Assembly: GCF_027925525.1 (NCBI RefSeq)
Contig: NZ_BSDJ01000006.1
Span: forward strand, 233,663-297,662
Direction: 5' to 3'
Source: Paenibacillus tyrphae
Lineage (GTDB): Bacteria; Bacillota; Bacilli; Paenibacillales; NBRC-103111
Length of the DNA stretch: 64,000 nt
A model generated the notes under the pieces. The model worked only from the letters and a program-made list of their open reading frames with translations, did not search any database and had not been told where the DNA came from. Of the stretch, positions 50,704 through 59,702 are shown piece after piece. The stretch's first letter is position 1. Every line of letters starts with the position of its first letter. The translations under genes and the position numbers were made by a program.

Positions 50704-52300
50704 AGGAATCGGGGAGCTGACGCTCCGGCAAAAAATCGGTCAAATGCTGATGTGCGGCTTTCACGGCACGGAGCCATCGGAAGATATCGAACGGCTGATC
50801 CGGGAGGAGCATCTCGGCGGAGTCATTTACTTTCGCCGCAATCTGACGGAGCCGGCTCAAGTAGCGAAGCTTTCGGCATCGCTGCAGCAGCTGGCGCTCG
50901 CGAATGGAGGCGTGCCGCTTCTGATCGCGATTGATCAGGAGGGCGGGATGGTGATGCGCATCGATCAAGGCGTGACGCCGATTCCCGGCAGCATGGCGCT
51001 GGGGGCGACCGGCGATGCCGAGGCGGCTTATGAGGCGGCCAAGGTAACGGGCAGTGAGCTGAAAGCGATGGGCATCAATATGAACTTCGCGCCGTGTCTC
51101 GATATTAACAACAATCCGCTCAACCCGGTCATCGGCGTTCGTTCGTACGGCGGGGATGCGGAGACGGTCGGCCGTCTCGGCACGGCGGCCGTGCGGGGCT
51201 ACCAAGAAGCGGGAATCGCCGCGACGGTGAAGCATTTTCCCGGCCACGGAGATACAGGCGAGGACTCGCATACGGCGCTGCCGGTCGTGCCGCATCCGCG
51301 GGAGCGGCTGGACCGCCTGGAGCTTGCGCCGTTCCGCCGGGCGGCCGAGCTTGGCGTCGATGCGGTGATGACCGCGCACGTGCTGTTCCCGGCCGTAGAG
51401 CCGGAGCGGCTGCCGGCGACGCTGTCGCCCCGCGTCATCAACGGGCTGTTGCGGCAGGAGCTCGGCTACGACGGCGTCGTCGTCACCGACTGCCTGGAGA
51501 TGAGCGCGATTGCCGAGCATTACGGCATTGCCGAAGGCGCGGTGATGGCCGTGGAGGCGGGGGCCGACCTCGTGCTGGTCAGCCACCGGATCGAGCGGCA
51601 GCAGACGGCGCTGGACGCGCTCGTGCAGGCGGTGGAGAGCGGCCGCATCCGCGAGGAGCGGATCGACCGCTCGGTAGAGCGCCTGCTGGCGCTCAAGCGC
51701 CGCGTCGCATCGGCAGCGGTCGCGGGTGCGACGCTGGCGCCGGGCGCGAGCCTGGCGACCGAGGCGTCGCAGCGGCTGGCGGAGCGCATTGCCGAGCGCA
51801 GCGTGACGCTGCTGCGGGGCGAAGCCGAGCTGCCGCTCGACCCGGCGAAGCCGGTGCTCGTCGTCTGGCCGGAGGTGCAGGTCGGCACCGAGGTCGACGA
51901 GGTCCTGGCCCGCCGCGAGACGGCAGGCTACTGGCTGACGCAGCTGAATTACCAGGTGCGCGAGGAGCGGATCGGCGTGGAGCCGACGGCAGAGGAGCAG
52001 GCACGAGTGGTTGAGCTGGCCCATGACGCGGAGCAGATCGTGCTGGTGACCTACAATGCCTCGTTCTCGCCGGGACAGGTGGAGCTTGCCAAAGCGCTCG
52101 CGGCGCTGCCGAAGGCGAGGCTGGTCGTCGCTGCGGCGCGCAATCCGTTCGACATCAGCGCTTTGCCCGCGGGGGTAAAAACCTACCTCGCGTGCTACGA
52201 GAATACGCCGTTCGCGATGAAGGCGCTAGCCCGCGTACTGGCAGGCGAGCTAGCCGCCCAAGGCAAGCTGCCGGCGCCGCTGGAAGCGTCCGAAGGGTAA
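50693..52300 (+). CDS. nagZ: Glycoside hydrolase family 3 beta-N-acetylglucosaminidase (NagZ type)
   Basis: 535 aa, two-domain GH3 as in Bacillus NagZ. Motifs: 'LLIAIDQEGGMVMRIDQGVT', 'NMNFAPCLDINNNPLNPVIG', 'VKHFPGHGDTGEDSHTALPV' (catalytic His/Asp pair) and nucleophile in 'GVVVTDCLEMSAIAEHYG'. The C-terminal Rossmann-like domain is present. No signal peptide is seen, so it is probably cytoplasmic. It removes GlcNAc from muropeptides or chito-oligosaccharides. Joined with a sugar-sensing pair, this suggests wall or chitin sugar recovery. Confidence 0.88.
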   Translation: MVSKGIGELTLRQKIGQMLMCGFHGTEPSEDIERLIREEHLGGVIYFRRNLTEPAQVAKLSASLQQLALANGGVPLLIAIDQEGGMVMRIDQGVTPIPGSMALGATGDAEAAYEAAKVTGSELKAMGINMNFAPCLDINNNPLNPVIGVRSYGGDAETVGRLGTAAVRGYQEAGIAATVKHFPGHGDTGEDSHTALPVVPHPRERLDRLELAPFRRAAELGVDAVMTAHVLFPAVEPERLPATLSPRVINGLLRQELGYDGVVVTDCLEMSAIAEHYGIAEGAVMAVEAGADLVLVSHRIERQQTALDALVQAVESGRIREERIDRSVERLLALKRRVASAAVAGATLAPGASLATEASQRLAERIAERSVTLLRGEAELPLDPAKPVLVVWPEVQVGTEVDEVLARRETAGYWLTQLNYQVREERIGVEPTAEEQARVVELAHDAEQIVLVTYNASFSPGQVELAKALAALPKARLVVAAARNPFDISALPAGVKTYLACYENTPFAMKALARVLAGELAAQGKLPAPLEASEG

Positions 52301-52305
52301 TCTTC

Positions 52306-52347
52306 AAGCTATTCCTCCTAAGAGAAGATGGGGGAATAGCTTTTTTT
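52306..52347 (+). terminator. Terminator of the nagZ operon
   Basis: Stem AAGCTATTCC/GGAATAGCTT with a loop of about 14 bases, then a run of T on the + strand. Confidence 0.85.
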
Positions 52348-52374
52348 GCTTTTTCGGCCGGAGCCTTGTACAAA

Positions 52375-53544
52375 CTACTTCAACCGCAAGGTCATGAGAA
52401 AAGTAACCAACAGAATGAAGCAGCCGGCAAGGAAAGGCCATACAACATTCACATCGAATAGCAGCCCTGCCAATGACGGTCCGAGAATATTGCCGAGACT
52501 GATGTAGGCGTTGTTCATCCCGGCTGCCGCTCCCTGTTCGTTTCCCGCCATCTTGGATATCCGGGTATTCAGGGCAGGACGCAGCAAGGACATGGCGAAG
52601 AAGATGCAGGACGTCACCAGAAAAATCGTCCAAAAGCTTCGAACCAGCAGCAGAACCGCAAAAGCGAAAGAGGTGAACAGAAGAGATGCTTGGATGACCC
52701 GCTGTTCACCGAACGCCTTGATCACTCTGGCGACCAGCAATGCCTGCATCCCGACCCCAATGACGGCACCTGCCGTCAATATGACGGAGATCGCTTGGGG
52801 CGTGAACTGAAACCGGTTCGTGACGTACAAGCCGAACACGGATTCGAAATTGGCCAGCCCGAACGTCATCACAAAAACGATCATATACAAGGCCGCATAG
52901 TTGGATTTCAGCGAGTCGGCGTACGGTCTGAGGATCGATAGCTTTGGAGTTCCCTTGGCCCGCGCAGCGATCATGTCTTCCTTCGATAAAGGTTCCGGCA
53001 AACCTATAACCGAAATGACCACCGCCACCACAGCAGCCCCGGCCGCCGCATAAAGCGGGACTCTTAACCCGTAGCCTGCAAGAAGTCCGCCAAGCCCGGG
53101 ACCGATGACAAAGCCTAAGGACATGGCTGCACCCAGCGGCCCGTTTCCTTTGGCCCGTTCCTCCGTCGTTGTAATATCCGCCACGTACGCCATTATCGGA
53201 GGGACGAGCAAGGCTGCCGCCACGCCTTCCAGAAGGCGCGAACCGTACAGCATCCACAGCTCGCTACCGATAGCAAAAATGATTTTGGCTAATGCGAATA
53301 CGGCGACTCCCGCAACGATGAGCAATTTCCTTCCGTATTGATCGGACAGCTTTCCCGTTATGGGAGACAATACAAATTGCGTGATGCCATACGCGGCCAC
53401 CAGGAAGCCGATCGTTTGACCGCTTGCGCCAAAATCGGTAATGAGCGCCGGCAAAATGGGCGTGACCAAACCGACGCCGAGCATCACGATGAACATATTG
53501 ATCATCAATAAGGGTAATATTTTTTTAGGATGGATTTGTGACAT
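52375..53544 (-). CDS. MFS drug-efflux transporter (DHA1 type)
   Basis: 389 aa from the ATG at 53544 (AAGGAG upstream); the frame continues 62 codons further upstream through a hairpin. Twelve membrane helices. MFS motif A in 'GKLSDQYGRKLLIVAGVAVF' and motif C-like 'GAAMSLGFVIGPGLGGLLAG' are typical of drug:H+ antiporters (Bmr/NorA/TetA group), and 'LEGVAAALLVPPIMAYVADI' is also characteristic. Substrates unknown. The leader contains a terminator-like hairpin (53633-53669), hinting at attenuation control as known for several drug-resistance genes of Firmicutes. Confidence 0.85.
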   Translation of the reverse strand: MSQIHPKKILPLLMINMFIVMLGVGLVTPILPALITDFGASGQTIGFLVAAYGITQFVLSPITGKLSDQYGRKLLIVAGVAVFALAKIIFAIGSELWMLYGSRLLEGVAAALLVPPIMAYVADITTTEERAKGNGPLGAAMSLGFVIGPGLGGLLAGYGLRVPLYAAAGAAVVAVVISVIGLPEPLSKEDMIAARAKGTPKLSILRPYADSLKSNYAALYMIVFVMTFGLANFESVFGLYVTNRFQFTPQAISVILTAGAVIGVGMQALLVARVIKAFGEQRVIQASLLFTSFAFAVLLLVRSFWTIFLVTSCIFFAMSLLRPALNTRISKMAGNEQGAAAGMNNAYISLGNILGPSLAGLLFDVNVVWPFLAGCFILLVTFLMTLRLK

Positions 53545-53632
53545 AGAGATCTCCTTAGGGTGCCCGTGCCGAAGCCGGGGATTTTTTTTAGCAACCGTGG
53601 TTACGAAAACAGGCGAGTGGCCGAGGTTGAAA

Positions 53633-53669
53633 ATAAAAAACCTCCTTATCCTTTTTCCGGATAGGAGGT
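53633..53669 (-). promoter_or_regulatory. Terminator-like hairpin in the MFS leader (candidate attenuator)
   Basis: On the minus strand the stem ACCTCCTATCC/GGATAAGGAGGT has a short A-rich loop and is followed by TTTTTTATTTTC. It lies about 90 bases before the MFS start and after the terminator of the upstream gene (53914-53963), so it is best explained as a leader terminator. A small frame with GAGGAG close to its ATG (53721) runs through it. Confidence 0.55.
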
Positions 53670-53913
53670 ACACATGCGAACACAAATAAAGTACACGGCT
53701 TCGTCGGCAAAGCAAAGCCATGCTCCTCATTATGTATATATAAAAAAGCCCGCACGAATCCTATCCAGAAAGCTCGTAATGATTACGATCGTTTCTTTTT
53801 GGCATAGGATTAGTGGATCATTGGCTTTCGGTCACCCTTTCAGTGTGAATTGCTTTTACTTTAGCATAGCGGAACCGGGACTCCAAGGCCCTGAAATGAA
53901 TATAACGAATTTT

Positions 53914-53963
53914 TACAAAAAAACAACGTCCGGTTCCCCTGTACAGAGGTTCCGAACGTTGTT
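53914..53963 (-). terminator. Terminator of the BIG2 surface-protein gene
   Basis: Long stem AACAACGT/ACGTTGTT with additional inner pairs; on the minus strand it ends in TTTTTTTG, 12 bases past the stop. Confidence 0.85.
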
Positions 53964-53974
53964 CTTATTACCGG

Positions 53975-56566
53975 CTAGTTTACAGTCACGACAATGGTCG
54001 TTTTCTTGCTTGCATAGCCAACGGTGATGGTGGAGCGTCCTTTTCCGGTCGCTTTAATCACTCCGTCTTTCACGTCGGCTACCCGAATGTTAGTGGAGCT
54101 CCAAAGTCCGGATACGGTCACGTCTTCATCCGAACCGTCCATAAACGTCGCTGTGGCTTTGACATTCTGCGTTTCACCGGATTTCATATTCAAGCTGACG
54201 ACATCCGTCTTCAAATATTTGAGACGGTCGATGTCCACCGGGATTGCGATGTTTTTACCATTGAAGGTGGCGGAGATCGAAGCGCTGCCGGAGGCGATCG
54301 CCTTCACCAGACCGTTCTCCACCTCAAGCAATTTGTAGTTGGTGGATTTCCACTGGGCTTGCGACGTGACGTCTTTCGTCGTGCCGTCCGCCATCGTGGC
54401 CGTTAGCTGAACCTGGAACGTGCCTCCCGTTTTCATCGGAATATAGCGCTTGTTCGGCACCAGGTCCGTCACGGAACCGATCTCGACCGGGATCGTTACA
54501 GTTTTTCCGCCGAATTTGGCCGTGATGGTCGTCTTGCCGCGGGCTAAAGCGGTTACGACCCCTTTCTCAACCTGCGCGATCGTCGGGGTCACCGAGGTCC
54601 ATTCTGCCGTTCCTTCCACATCCTCCGCTTTGCCGCTTGCATCGGTGGAAGTCAGCTTGATCGTGCGGGTTTCGCCCAAGTCCATCTGAATGGAAGCCGG
54701 GCTTGCTTTCAGCGTGCTGGCCATATCGACTTGCACGGTAATCGTCACCGTCTTCGCATCGACTTTCGCGGTGATCGTCGTTTCACCCGAGGCGAGCGCT
54801 TTGATCGTGCCTTCGCTGACCGAAGCGACCGCCGGATTGGAGCTCGTCCATTCCGCATCCTGCGCTACGTTGTTCGTCTTGCCGTCCGTATACGTCGCGT
54901 CCAATTTGATCGTCCGGGTGTCGCCTTTTTTCAGAACAAGGCTCGTTGCGTCGGCAGTCAACGTTTTCAATACGCCGACAGATACTTGGATGGTCGTCGA
55001 GCGGTTGCCGAACTTCGCGGTGATCGTGGCGGTACCCGTTCCGATCCCCGTAATCATCCCGCCGCGCACTTCGGCGATTTGGTCGTTCGAGGACGTCCAC
55101 TCGGCTTTTTTCTCCAGACCGTCTTCATTGACGCCGTCCGGATAGACGGCTTTCAGCGTAATTTGTTCCGAATCTCCGATCTGGAAGTTCACTTTCTTCT
55201 TGCTTGGTACGAGTACGTTAGGAATATCGACCAGCACTTTGGCGGTTACGGTTTTTTCGCCATATTGGGCTGTAATCGTCGCTTCGCCTGCTTTCACGGC
55301 GGTGACTTTACCGTTAATGACGCTGGCGATGTTCTCCTTGTCGGAGGACCACTTCGCTTGGCTGGTCACATCTTCGCTGCTGCCGTCGGCGTAGGTGGCG
55401 TCGAGCGTGAGCTGCTCCGATTTGCCCGAATTCAAAGTAATCGTGTCTTTGCTCAGCTCTAGGCGGCGGGGCACGTCTACGTCAACAACGGCGGTTACGG
55501 TTTTTTCTCCGTATTTGGCTTTGACGGTCGCTTCGCCCGTTTTGTTGGCGCTGATTTTACCTTTAACGACATAAACGATCGTATCGTCGGAGGACGACCA
55601 CTCTGCACGATCGGTAATATCTTCCGTATTTCCGTTCGGATAGGTGGCGGTCAATTTCAACTGCTCGGTCGTGCTTTTCTTCATAAGAAGATTTTGCTTG
55701 CTCAAGTCGAGCTTAATGGCGTTGTCGACGTCCACTTTAATCTTGGCCGTCTTCGTTCCGTAAGTGGCGGTAATGTTCGCTTGTCCCGGACCGTAGCCGG
55801 TAATCTTGCCTTTGAGGGCGTCGGCGACATCCGCATTGTCGGATGTCCAGTCGGCGCTTTCCGTCACATCTTCCGTCGTTCCGTCCGGATAGGTGGCGAG
55901 CAGCCGGATCGTTTCCGATTGGTTCAGCAGTAGCGAAACCCGGGATTTGTCGGCATCGACGCGTTTGACCACTTCGACGGTCAGCGGAATCGATACCGAC
56001 TGATTGCCGAACTTCGCCGTAATCGTGCCGGAGCCGGAGCCTTGAGCGGTCACCTTTCCGTTAAAGAGGGTAGCGATGGTGCCGTTGTCGATGGTCCACT
56101 CTGCTTTCGCGGTCACATCTTCCGACGTGCCGTCGTCGTAATAAGCTTTCAGCGTAATTTGCTCCGCTTGGCCTTTGCGCAGATCGATTTTTTGCTTGTC
56201 TTTGATGAGCGATTTGACCCGCTTGGTCACTTTTACTTTGACGGGAACTTGCTCCGTCATATATTTGGCCGTAATGATCACGTCGCCTTCCGTTTTGGCC
56301 GTAATGACACCGGCGTACACCGCGGCGATGTTCGGGTCTTCGGAATTCCACTCGGTTTTGATCGTTACCGTTTCCGTCTTTCCGTTGTCGTAAATTGCAG
56401 TGGCTGTCAGGTTGGCGGTGCTGCCCACGTCCAGCGAAACTTCATTTTTGTTCAAAACCAGCTTCGTGATGACATCCGCGGCCGATGCGTTCATGACGCC
56501 AAAACTGCATGTGCTCATGATAACTGTAAGCAACAACAAGAACACTTTTTGCATTCTAAAGCGCAA
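53975..56566 (-). CDS. Secreted surface protein of ten bacterial Ig-like (BIG2) repeats
   Basis: 863 aa from TTG at 56566 (AGGAGT nine bases upstream); ATG at 56554 is the alternative. Signal peptide ('VFLLLLTVIMSTCSFGVMNA') then ten repeats of about 84 residues, each opening like 'LDLSKQNLLMKKSTTEQLKL' and holding 'TATYPNGNTEDITDRAEWSS', 'ITAKFGNRSTTI'. There is no S-layer homology domain, LPXTG or catalytic domain. Likely a wall- or matrix-associated structural or adhesive protein. The repeats differ enough to be an old array. Confidence 0.88.
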   Translation of the reverse strand: MRFRMQKVFLLLLTVIMSTCSFGVMNASAADVITKLVLNKNEVSLDVGSTANLTATAIYDNGKTETVTIKTEWNSEDPNIAAVYAGVITAKTEGDVIITAKYMTEQVPVKVKVTKRVKSLIKDKQKIDLRKGQAEQITLKAYYDDGTSEDVTAKAEWTIDNGTIATLFNGKVTAQGSGSGTITAKFGNQSVSIPLTVEVVKRVDADKSRVSLLLNQSETIRLLATYPDGTTEDVTESADWTSDNADVADALKGKITGYGPGQANITATYGTKTAKIKVDVDNAIKLDLSKQNLLMKKSTTEQLKLTATYPNGNTEDITDRAEWSSSDDTIVYVVKGKISANKTGEATVKAKYGEKTVTAVVDVDVPRRLELSKDTITLNSGKSEQLTLDATYADGSSEDVTSQAKWSSDKENIASVINGKVTAVKAGEATITAQYGEKTVTAKVLVDIPNVLVPSKKKVNFQIGDSEQITLKAVYPDGVNEDGLEKKAEWTSSNDQIAEVRGGMITGIGTGTATITAKFGNRSTTIQVSVGVLKTLTADATSLVLKKGDTRTIKLDATYTDGKTNNVAQDAEWTSSNPAVASVSEGTIKALASGETTITAKVDAKTVTITVQVDMASTLKASPASIQMDLGETRTIKLTSTDASGKAEDVEGTAEWTSVTPTIAQVEKGVVTALARGKTTITAKFGGKTVTIPVEIGSVTDLVPNKRYIPMKTGGTFQVQLTATMADGTTKDVTSQAQWKSTNYKLLEVENGLVKAIASGSASISATFNGKNIAIPVDIDRLKYLKTDVVSLNMKSGETQNVKATATFMDGSDEDVTVSGLWSSTNIRVADVKDGVIKATGKGRSTITVGYASKKTTIVVTVN

Positions 56567-56756
56567 GCTTTTTCACTCCTGTTCCGTTTGTATTCGTCTG
56601 GTCAGACAATGGTACATATATCGGCATATTCGGCCAAAATCTTTAGACTTTTGTTGGAGAATGTTTCCTTGTTCCTTATTCGCTTTCGATTCAGGGGATT
56701 ATTTCCCGGAAAATGACGAATCGTATCGGGACAGGGAGAGCATTTCTGCGGACACG

Positions 56757-56788
56757 AAAAAGCCGTACCGAATCGTCTTCGGCACGGC
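56757..56788 (-). terminator. Terminator of the GbsR-type gene
   Basis: Stem GCCGTACCGAA/TTCGGCACGGC (one mismatch) with a short loop; the minus strand ends in TTTTTC. Confidence 0.8.
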
Positions 56789-56808
56789 CTATCAGCATAT
56801 ACAGCGTA

Positions 56809-57384
56809 TTAATGAGAGTCCGCTTGCGGCTCCTCCTTCGGCACCAGCTTGAAAATTTCCCCGGATTCGAACGTATCGATCAAGCGTCCGAGCCATAAGT
56901 AGTAGCGGATCGCTTCCTCCAGCTTGCGGGTGTCGGTGGCGACGATGTTTTGCAGCGCTTCGTTGTCCGGGTCGCTCTCCGCAAGCCGCTTCAGCTCGGC
57001 CGCCGATTTGCGCAGCGCCTGCACGTTCATCTCGATGGACTTCTGCCATTTAATGACGAAAAAATCCGCGAACGTCTGGTACCAGTCCGGCTCGACCTCG
57101 TACAAATCTTTTCGCGTTCCTTTTTCCCATACTTTATGAACCATCTTGAGGTCCGTCAGCGTGCGTACGCCCGTGCTCATGCTCGTCTTGCTCATGCCCA
57201 TCTCTTCGCCCATTTCATCAAGCGTCATAGGCTTATCTTGAAAAAACATCATGCCATACAAATGGCCGGTGGAAAGGGTGACGCCATATAAATCCATATT
57301 TTTTCCGATGGATTCGATTACGCGTTTACGGGCCTTTTGAACGATGCCAGCTTGTTCCTCCGTCATCCCAACCCAGTTGTTCAT
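56809..57384 (-). CDS. gbsR: GbsR/OpcR-type MarR-like repressor
   Basis: 191 aa. Family pattern throughout: 'VIESIGKNMDLYGVTLSTGH', 'LYGMMFFQDKPMTLDEMGEE', 'MGMSKTSMSTGVRTLTDLKM', 'VHKVWEKGTRKDLYEVEPDW'. In Bacillus, GbsR and OpcR repress glycine-betaine synthesis and choline/betaine uptake genes. Here the gene is divergent from an opuA-type operon, with 274 bp between. The palindromes ATACGTAT and GTACGTAC near 57546-57575 are possible binding sites, as is a weak promoter TTGCCT-17-TGTATT ending at 57473. Confidence 0.85.
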   Translation of the reverse strand: MNNWVGMTEEQAGIVQKARKRVIESIGKNMDLYGVTLSTGHLYGMMFFQDKPMTLDEMGEEMGMSKTSMSTGVRTLTDLKMVHKVWEKGTRKDLYEVEPDWYQTFADFFVIKWQKSIEMNVQALRKSAAELKRLAESDPDNEALQNIVATDTRKLEEAIRYYLWLGRLIDTFESGEIFKLVPKEEPQADSH

Positions 57385-57658
57385 AATTAATTATGCCTCC
57401 TGCGGATGCTGCCGCCGCTCGTAGCCATTCCGCGGCAGAATGCTTTGCCTAAAATAAATATTCTCATTGTATTGTATTGAACATGCATTTGAAAGTAAAG
57501 CTATTAGCAAGAAAGGAATTTGGAGGAAATGGGAGTATTCTGTACGATACGTATGTAAAGTTTTTTCTGTACGTACGAAACAAACTTATTTCGCTTTTGA
57601 CCCATCGCCCTGCGCACCTGTAAACTTAAGAGCATTGAAAGAATGGGGGGATACGGCT

Positions 57659-58867
57659 TTGATCGAAGTAAAGCATTTGACCAAAATTTTCGGTCAGCAT
57701 CCGGAGAAGGCGCTTGAACTTCTTAACCAAGGCTGGAGCAAGAAGCGTATCTTTGCGGAGACGAAACAGACCGTGGGCGTGAACCGCGCGAGCTTTACGG
57801 TCAAAGAAGGAGAAATTTTCGTCATTATGGGGCTGTCCGGCAGCGGTAAATCGACCCTGATCCGGCTGCTGAACCGGCTGATTGAACCGACGGACGGAAG
57901 CATCCTGTTCCGCGGAGAAAATATCGTAGAGATGAACGAGGAGCGGCTGCGCGAATTTCGCCGGACGGCGATGAGCATGGTGTTTCAAAAGTTTGCGCTG
58001 TTCCCGCATAAGACGGTTGTGCAAAATGTCGAATTTGGGCTGGAGGTACAGAAGGTTCCGGCCAAAATCCGCAGGGAAAAAGCGCGGGAAGCGCTTGCGC
58101 TGGTCGGACTGGAGGAATGGGCGGATCAATATCCGGACCAGTTGAGCGGCGGCATGCAGCAGCGTGTCGGCCTGGCCCGGGCGCTCGCCAACTCGCCGGA
58201 GGTCCTGCTGATGGACGAAGCGTTCAGCGCACTTGACCCGCTGATCCGTAAGGACATGCAGGAAGAGCTGCGCGAGCTGCAGGAAAAGCTGAAGAAGACG
58301 ATCATTTTCATCACGCACGATTTGAACGAAGCGCTGAGGATCGGGGATCGGATCGCGCTGATGAAAGACGGCTCCATCGTCCAGATCGGCACGCCCGAGG
58401 AGATTATGATCACCCCGGCCAACGAATATGTGGAGAAATTTATCGAAGATGTCGATCTGTCCCGGGTATTGAACGCTTCGCATGTCATGCGGCGGCCGGA
58501 GACGATCGCGTATGACCGCGGGGGACCGCGCGTAGCGCTGGAGCTGATGCGGGAGAACGGCATTTCCAACTTGTTCGTCGTTGACAGTGCCAAGCGGCTG
58601 ATCGGCGTATTGACGGCCGAAGACGCGGCCCGGGCGATCCGAGAGCACTTGACGCTGGATTCGATCATCATTTCCGAGGTGCCGACGGTGTCGCCGAATA
58701 CGCTGCTGAGCGACCTGTTCGATACCGTCAGCACAAGCCGCGTGCCGGTGGCGGTCACGTCCGAGAACGGGCGGCTGCTCGGCGTCATTATTCGCGGTGC
58801 GGTGCTCGGAGCATTGGCCGGCAACCACGACCGGGTTCGAGAGGCGGTGACCACAGATGGGTCCTAA
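57659..58867 (+). CDS. opuAA: Glycine betaine ABC transporter ATPase (OpuAA)
   Basis: 402 aa from TTG at 57659 (GGGGGG upstream); the frame is open to 57467. Very close to B. subtilis OpuAA: 'IEVKHLTKIFGQHPEKALEL', Walker A 'VIMGLSGSGKSTLIRLLNRL', signature 'QLSGGMQQRVGLARALANSP', Walker B 'VLLMDEAFSALDPL', and 'TIIFITHDLNEALRIGDR'. Two CBS domains (about 265-390) serve as osmotic/ionic-strength sensors in this family. First gene of opuAA-AB-AC. Confidence 0.93.
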   Translation: MIEVKHLTKIFGQHPEKALELLNQGWSKKRIFAETKQTVGVNRASFTVKEGEIFVIMGLSGSGKSTLIRLLNRLIEPTDGSILFRGENIVEMNEERLREFRRTAMSMVFQKFALFPHKTVVQNVEFGLEVQKVPAKIRREKAREALALVGLEEWADQYPDQLSGGMQQRVGLARALANSPEVLLMDEAFSALDPLIRKDMQEELRELQEKLKKTIIFITHDLNEALRIGDRIALMKDGSIVQIGTPEEIMITPANEYVEKFIEDVDLSRVLNASHVMRRPETIAYDRGGPRVALELMRENGISNLFVVDSAKRLIGVLTAEDAARAIREHLTLDSIIISEVPTVSPNTLLSDLFDTVSTSRVPVAVTSENGRLLGVIIRGAVLGALAGNHDRVREAVTTDGS

Positions 58868-59702
58868 GCTTCCGATTGCCGAATGGGTCGAGGGGCTCGT
58901 CGATTGGCTCGGCTCCACCTTCGAGTGGCTGTTCGGCTTTATTTCTTCCTTAATCGAAGGAACGGTCAATTTGTTTTCGCTGCTGTTTCATTTTCCGCCT
59001 GCACTGGTGCTCATCGTATTGATTGCTTTCCTGGCTTACCGTGCGGCAGGGCTCATGCTCGGCATTTTTAGCCTGCTCGGCATGCTGCTGATCGCCAACC
59101 TCGGGTTCTGGGACCATACGATGGACACGCTCGCGCTTGTGATGACCTCGGCTTTCCTCTCGGTCATCGTCGGCCTGCCGCTCGGCATCTGGTCTGCGAG
59201 AAACAAGACGGTGCAGAACACGTTAACGCCGCTGCTCGATTTCATGCAGACGATGCCGGCCTTCGTTTATTTGATCCCGGCGGTTACCTTTTTCGGCCTG
59301 GGCGTTGTGCCAGGCGTCATCGCTTCCGTTATTTTCGCGGTGCCTCCGACGATCCGGCTGACGAACCTCGGCATCCGCCAAGTACCGTTCGACCTGATCG
59401 AGGCGGCCGACGCTTTCGGGACGACGCCCGGACAGAAGCTGTGGAAGGTCCAGCTCCCGCTGGCACTGCCTACGCTGATGGCCGGCATCAACCAAACGAT
59501 CATGCTCTCGCTGTCGATGGTCGTCATCGCTTCGATGATCGGCGCTCAAGGGCTCGGGGCGGACGTGTATCGCGCCGTTACCCAGCTTAAGACGGGCGAA
59601 GGCTTCGAAGCGGGGCTCGCCGTCGTCATTCTGGCGATTGTGCTCGACCGGCTGACGCAGCACGCGATTAAGATGAAACCCAAAGGAGAGAAGAAGCATT
59701 GA
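58857..59702 (+). CDS. opuAB: Glycine betaine ABC transporter permease (OpuAB)
   Basis: 281 aa, overlapping opuAA by 11 bases. Several membrane helices and the permease motif 'EAADAFGTTPGQKLWKVQLP' that docks on the ATPase. 'LLDFMQTMPAFVYLIPAVTF' and 'MLSLSMVVIASMIGAQGLGA' are hallmarks of OpuAB/ProW. Imports betaine (and perhaps proline) under osmotic stress. Confidence 0.93.
   Translation: MGPKLPIAEWVEGLVDWLGSTFEWLFGFISSLIEGTVNLFSLLFHFPPALVLIVLIAFLAYRAAGLMLGIFSLLGMLLIANLGFWDHTMDTLALVMTSAFLSVIVGLPLGIWSARNKTVQNTLTPLLDFMQTMPAFVYLIPAVTFFGLGVVPGVIASVIFAVPPTIRLTNLGIRQVPFDLIEAADAFGTTPGQKLWKVQLPLALPTLMAGINQTIMLSLSMVVIASMIGAQGLGADVYRAVTQLKTGEGFEAGLAVVILAIVLDRLTQHAIKMKPKGEKKH

Noticed and set aside
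50627..52024. 465-codon minus frame opposite nagZ
   Set aside because: Arg/His/Leu-rich shadow; the GH3 motifs on the + strand are unambiguous.
57400..57658. A clear GbsR operator
   Set aside because: ATACGTAT and GTACGTAC palindromes are short and not tied to a convincing promoter; kept only as a remark.
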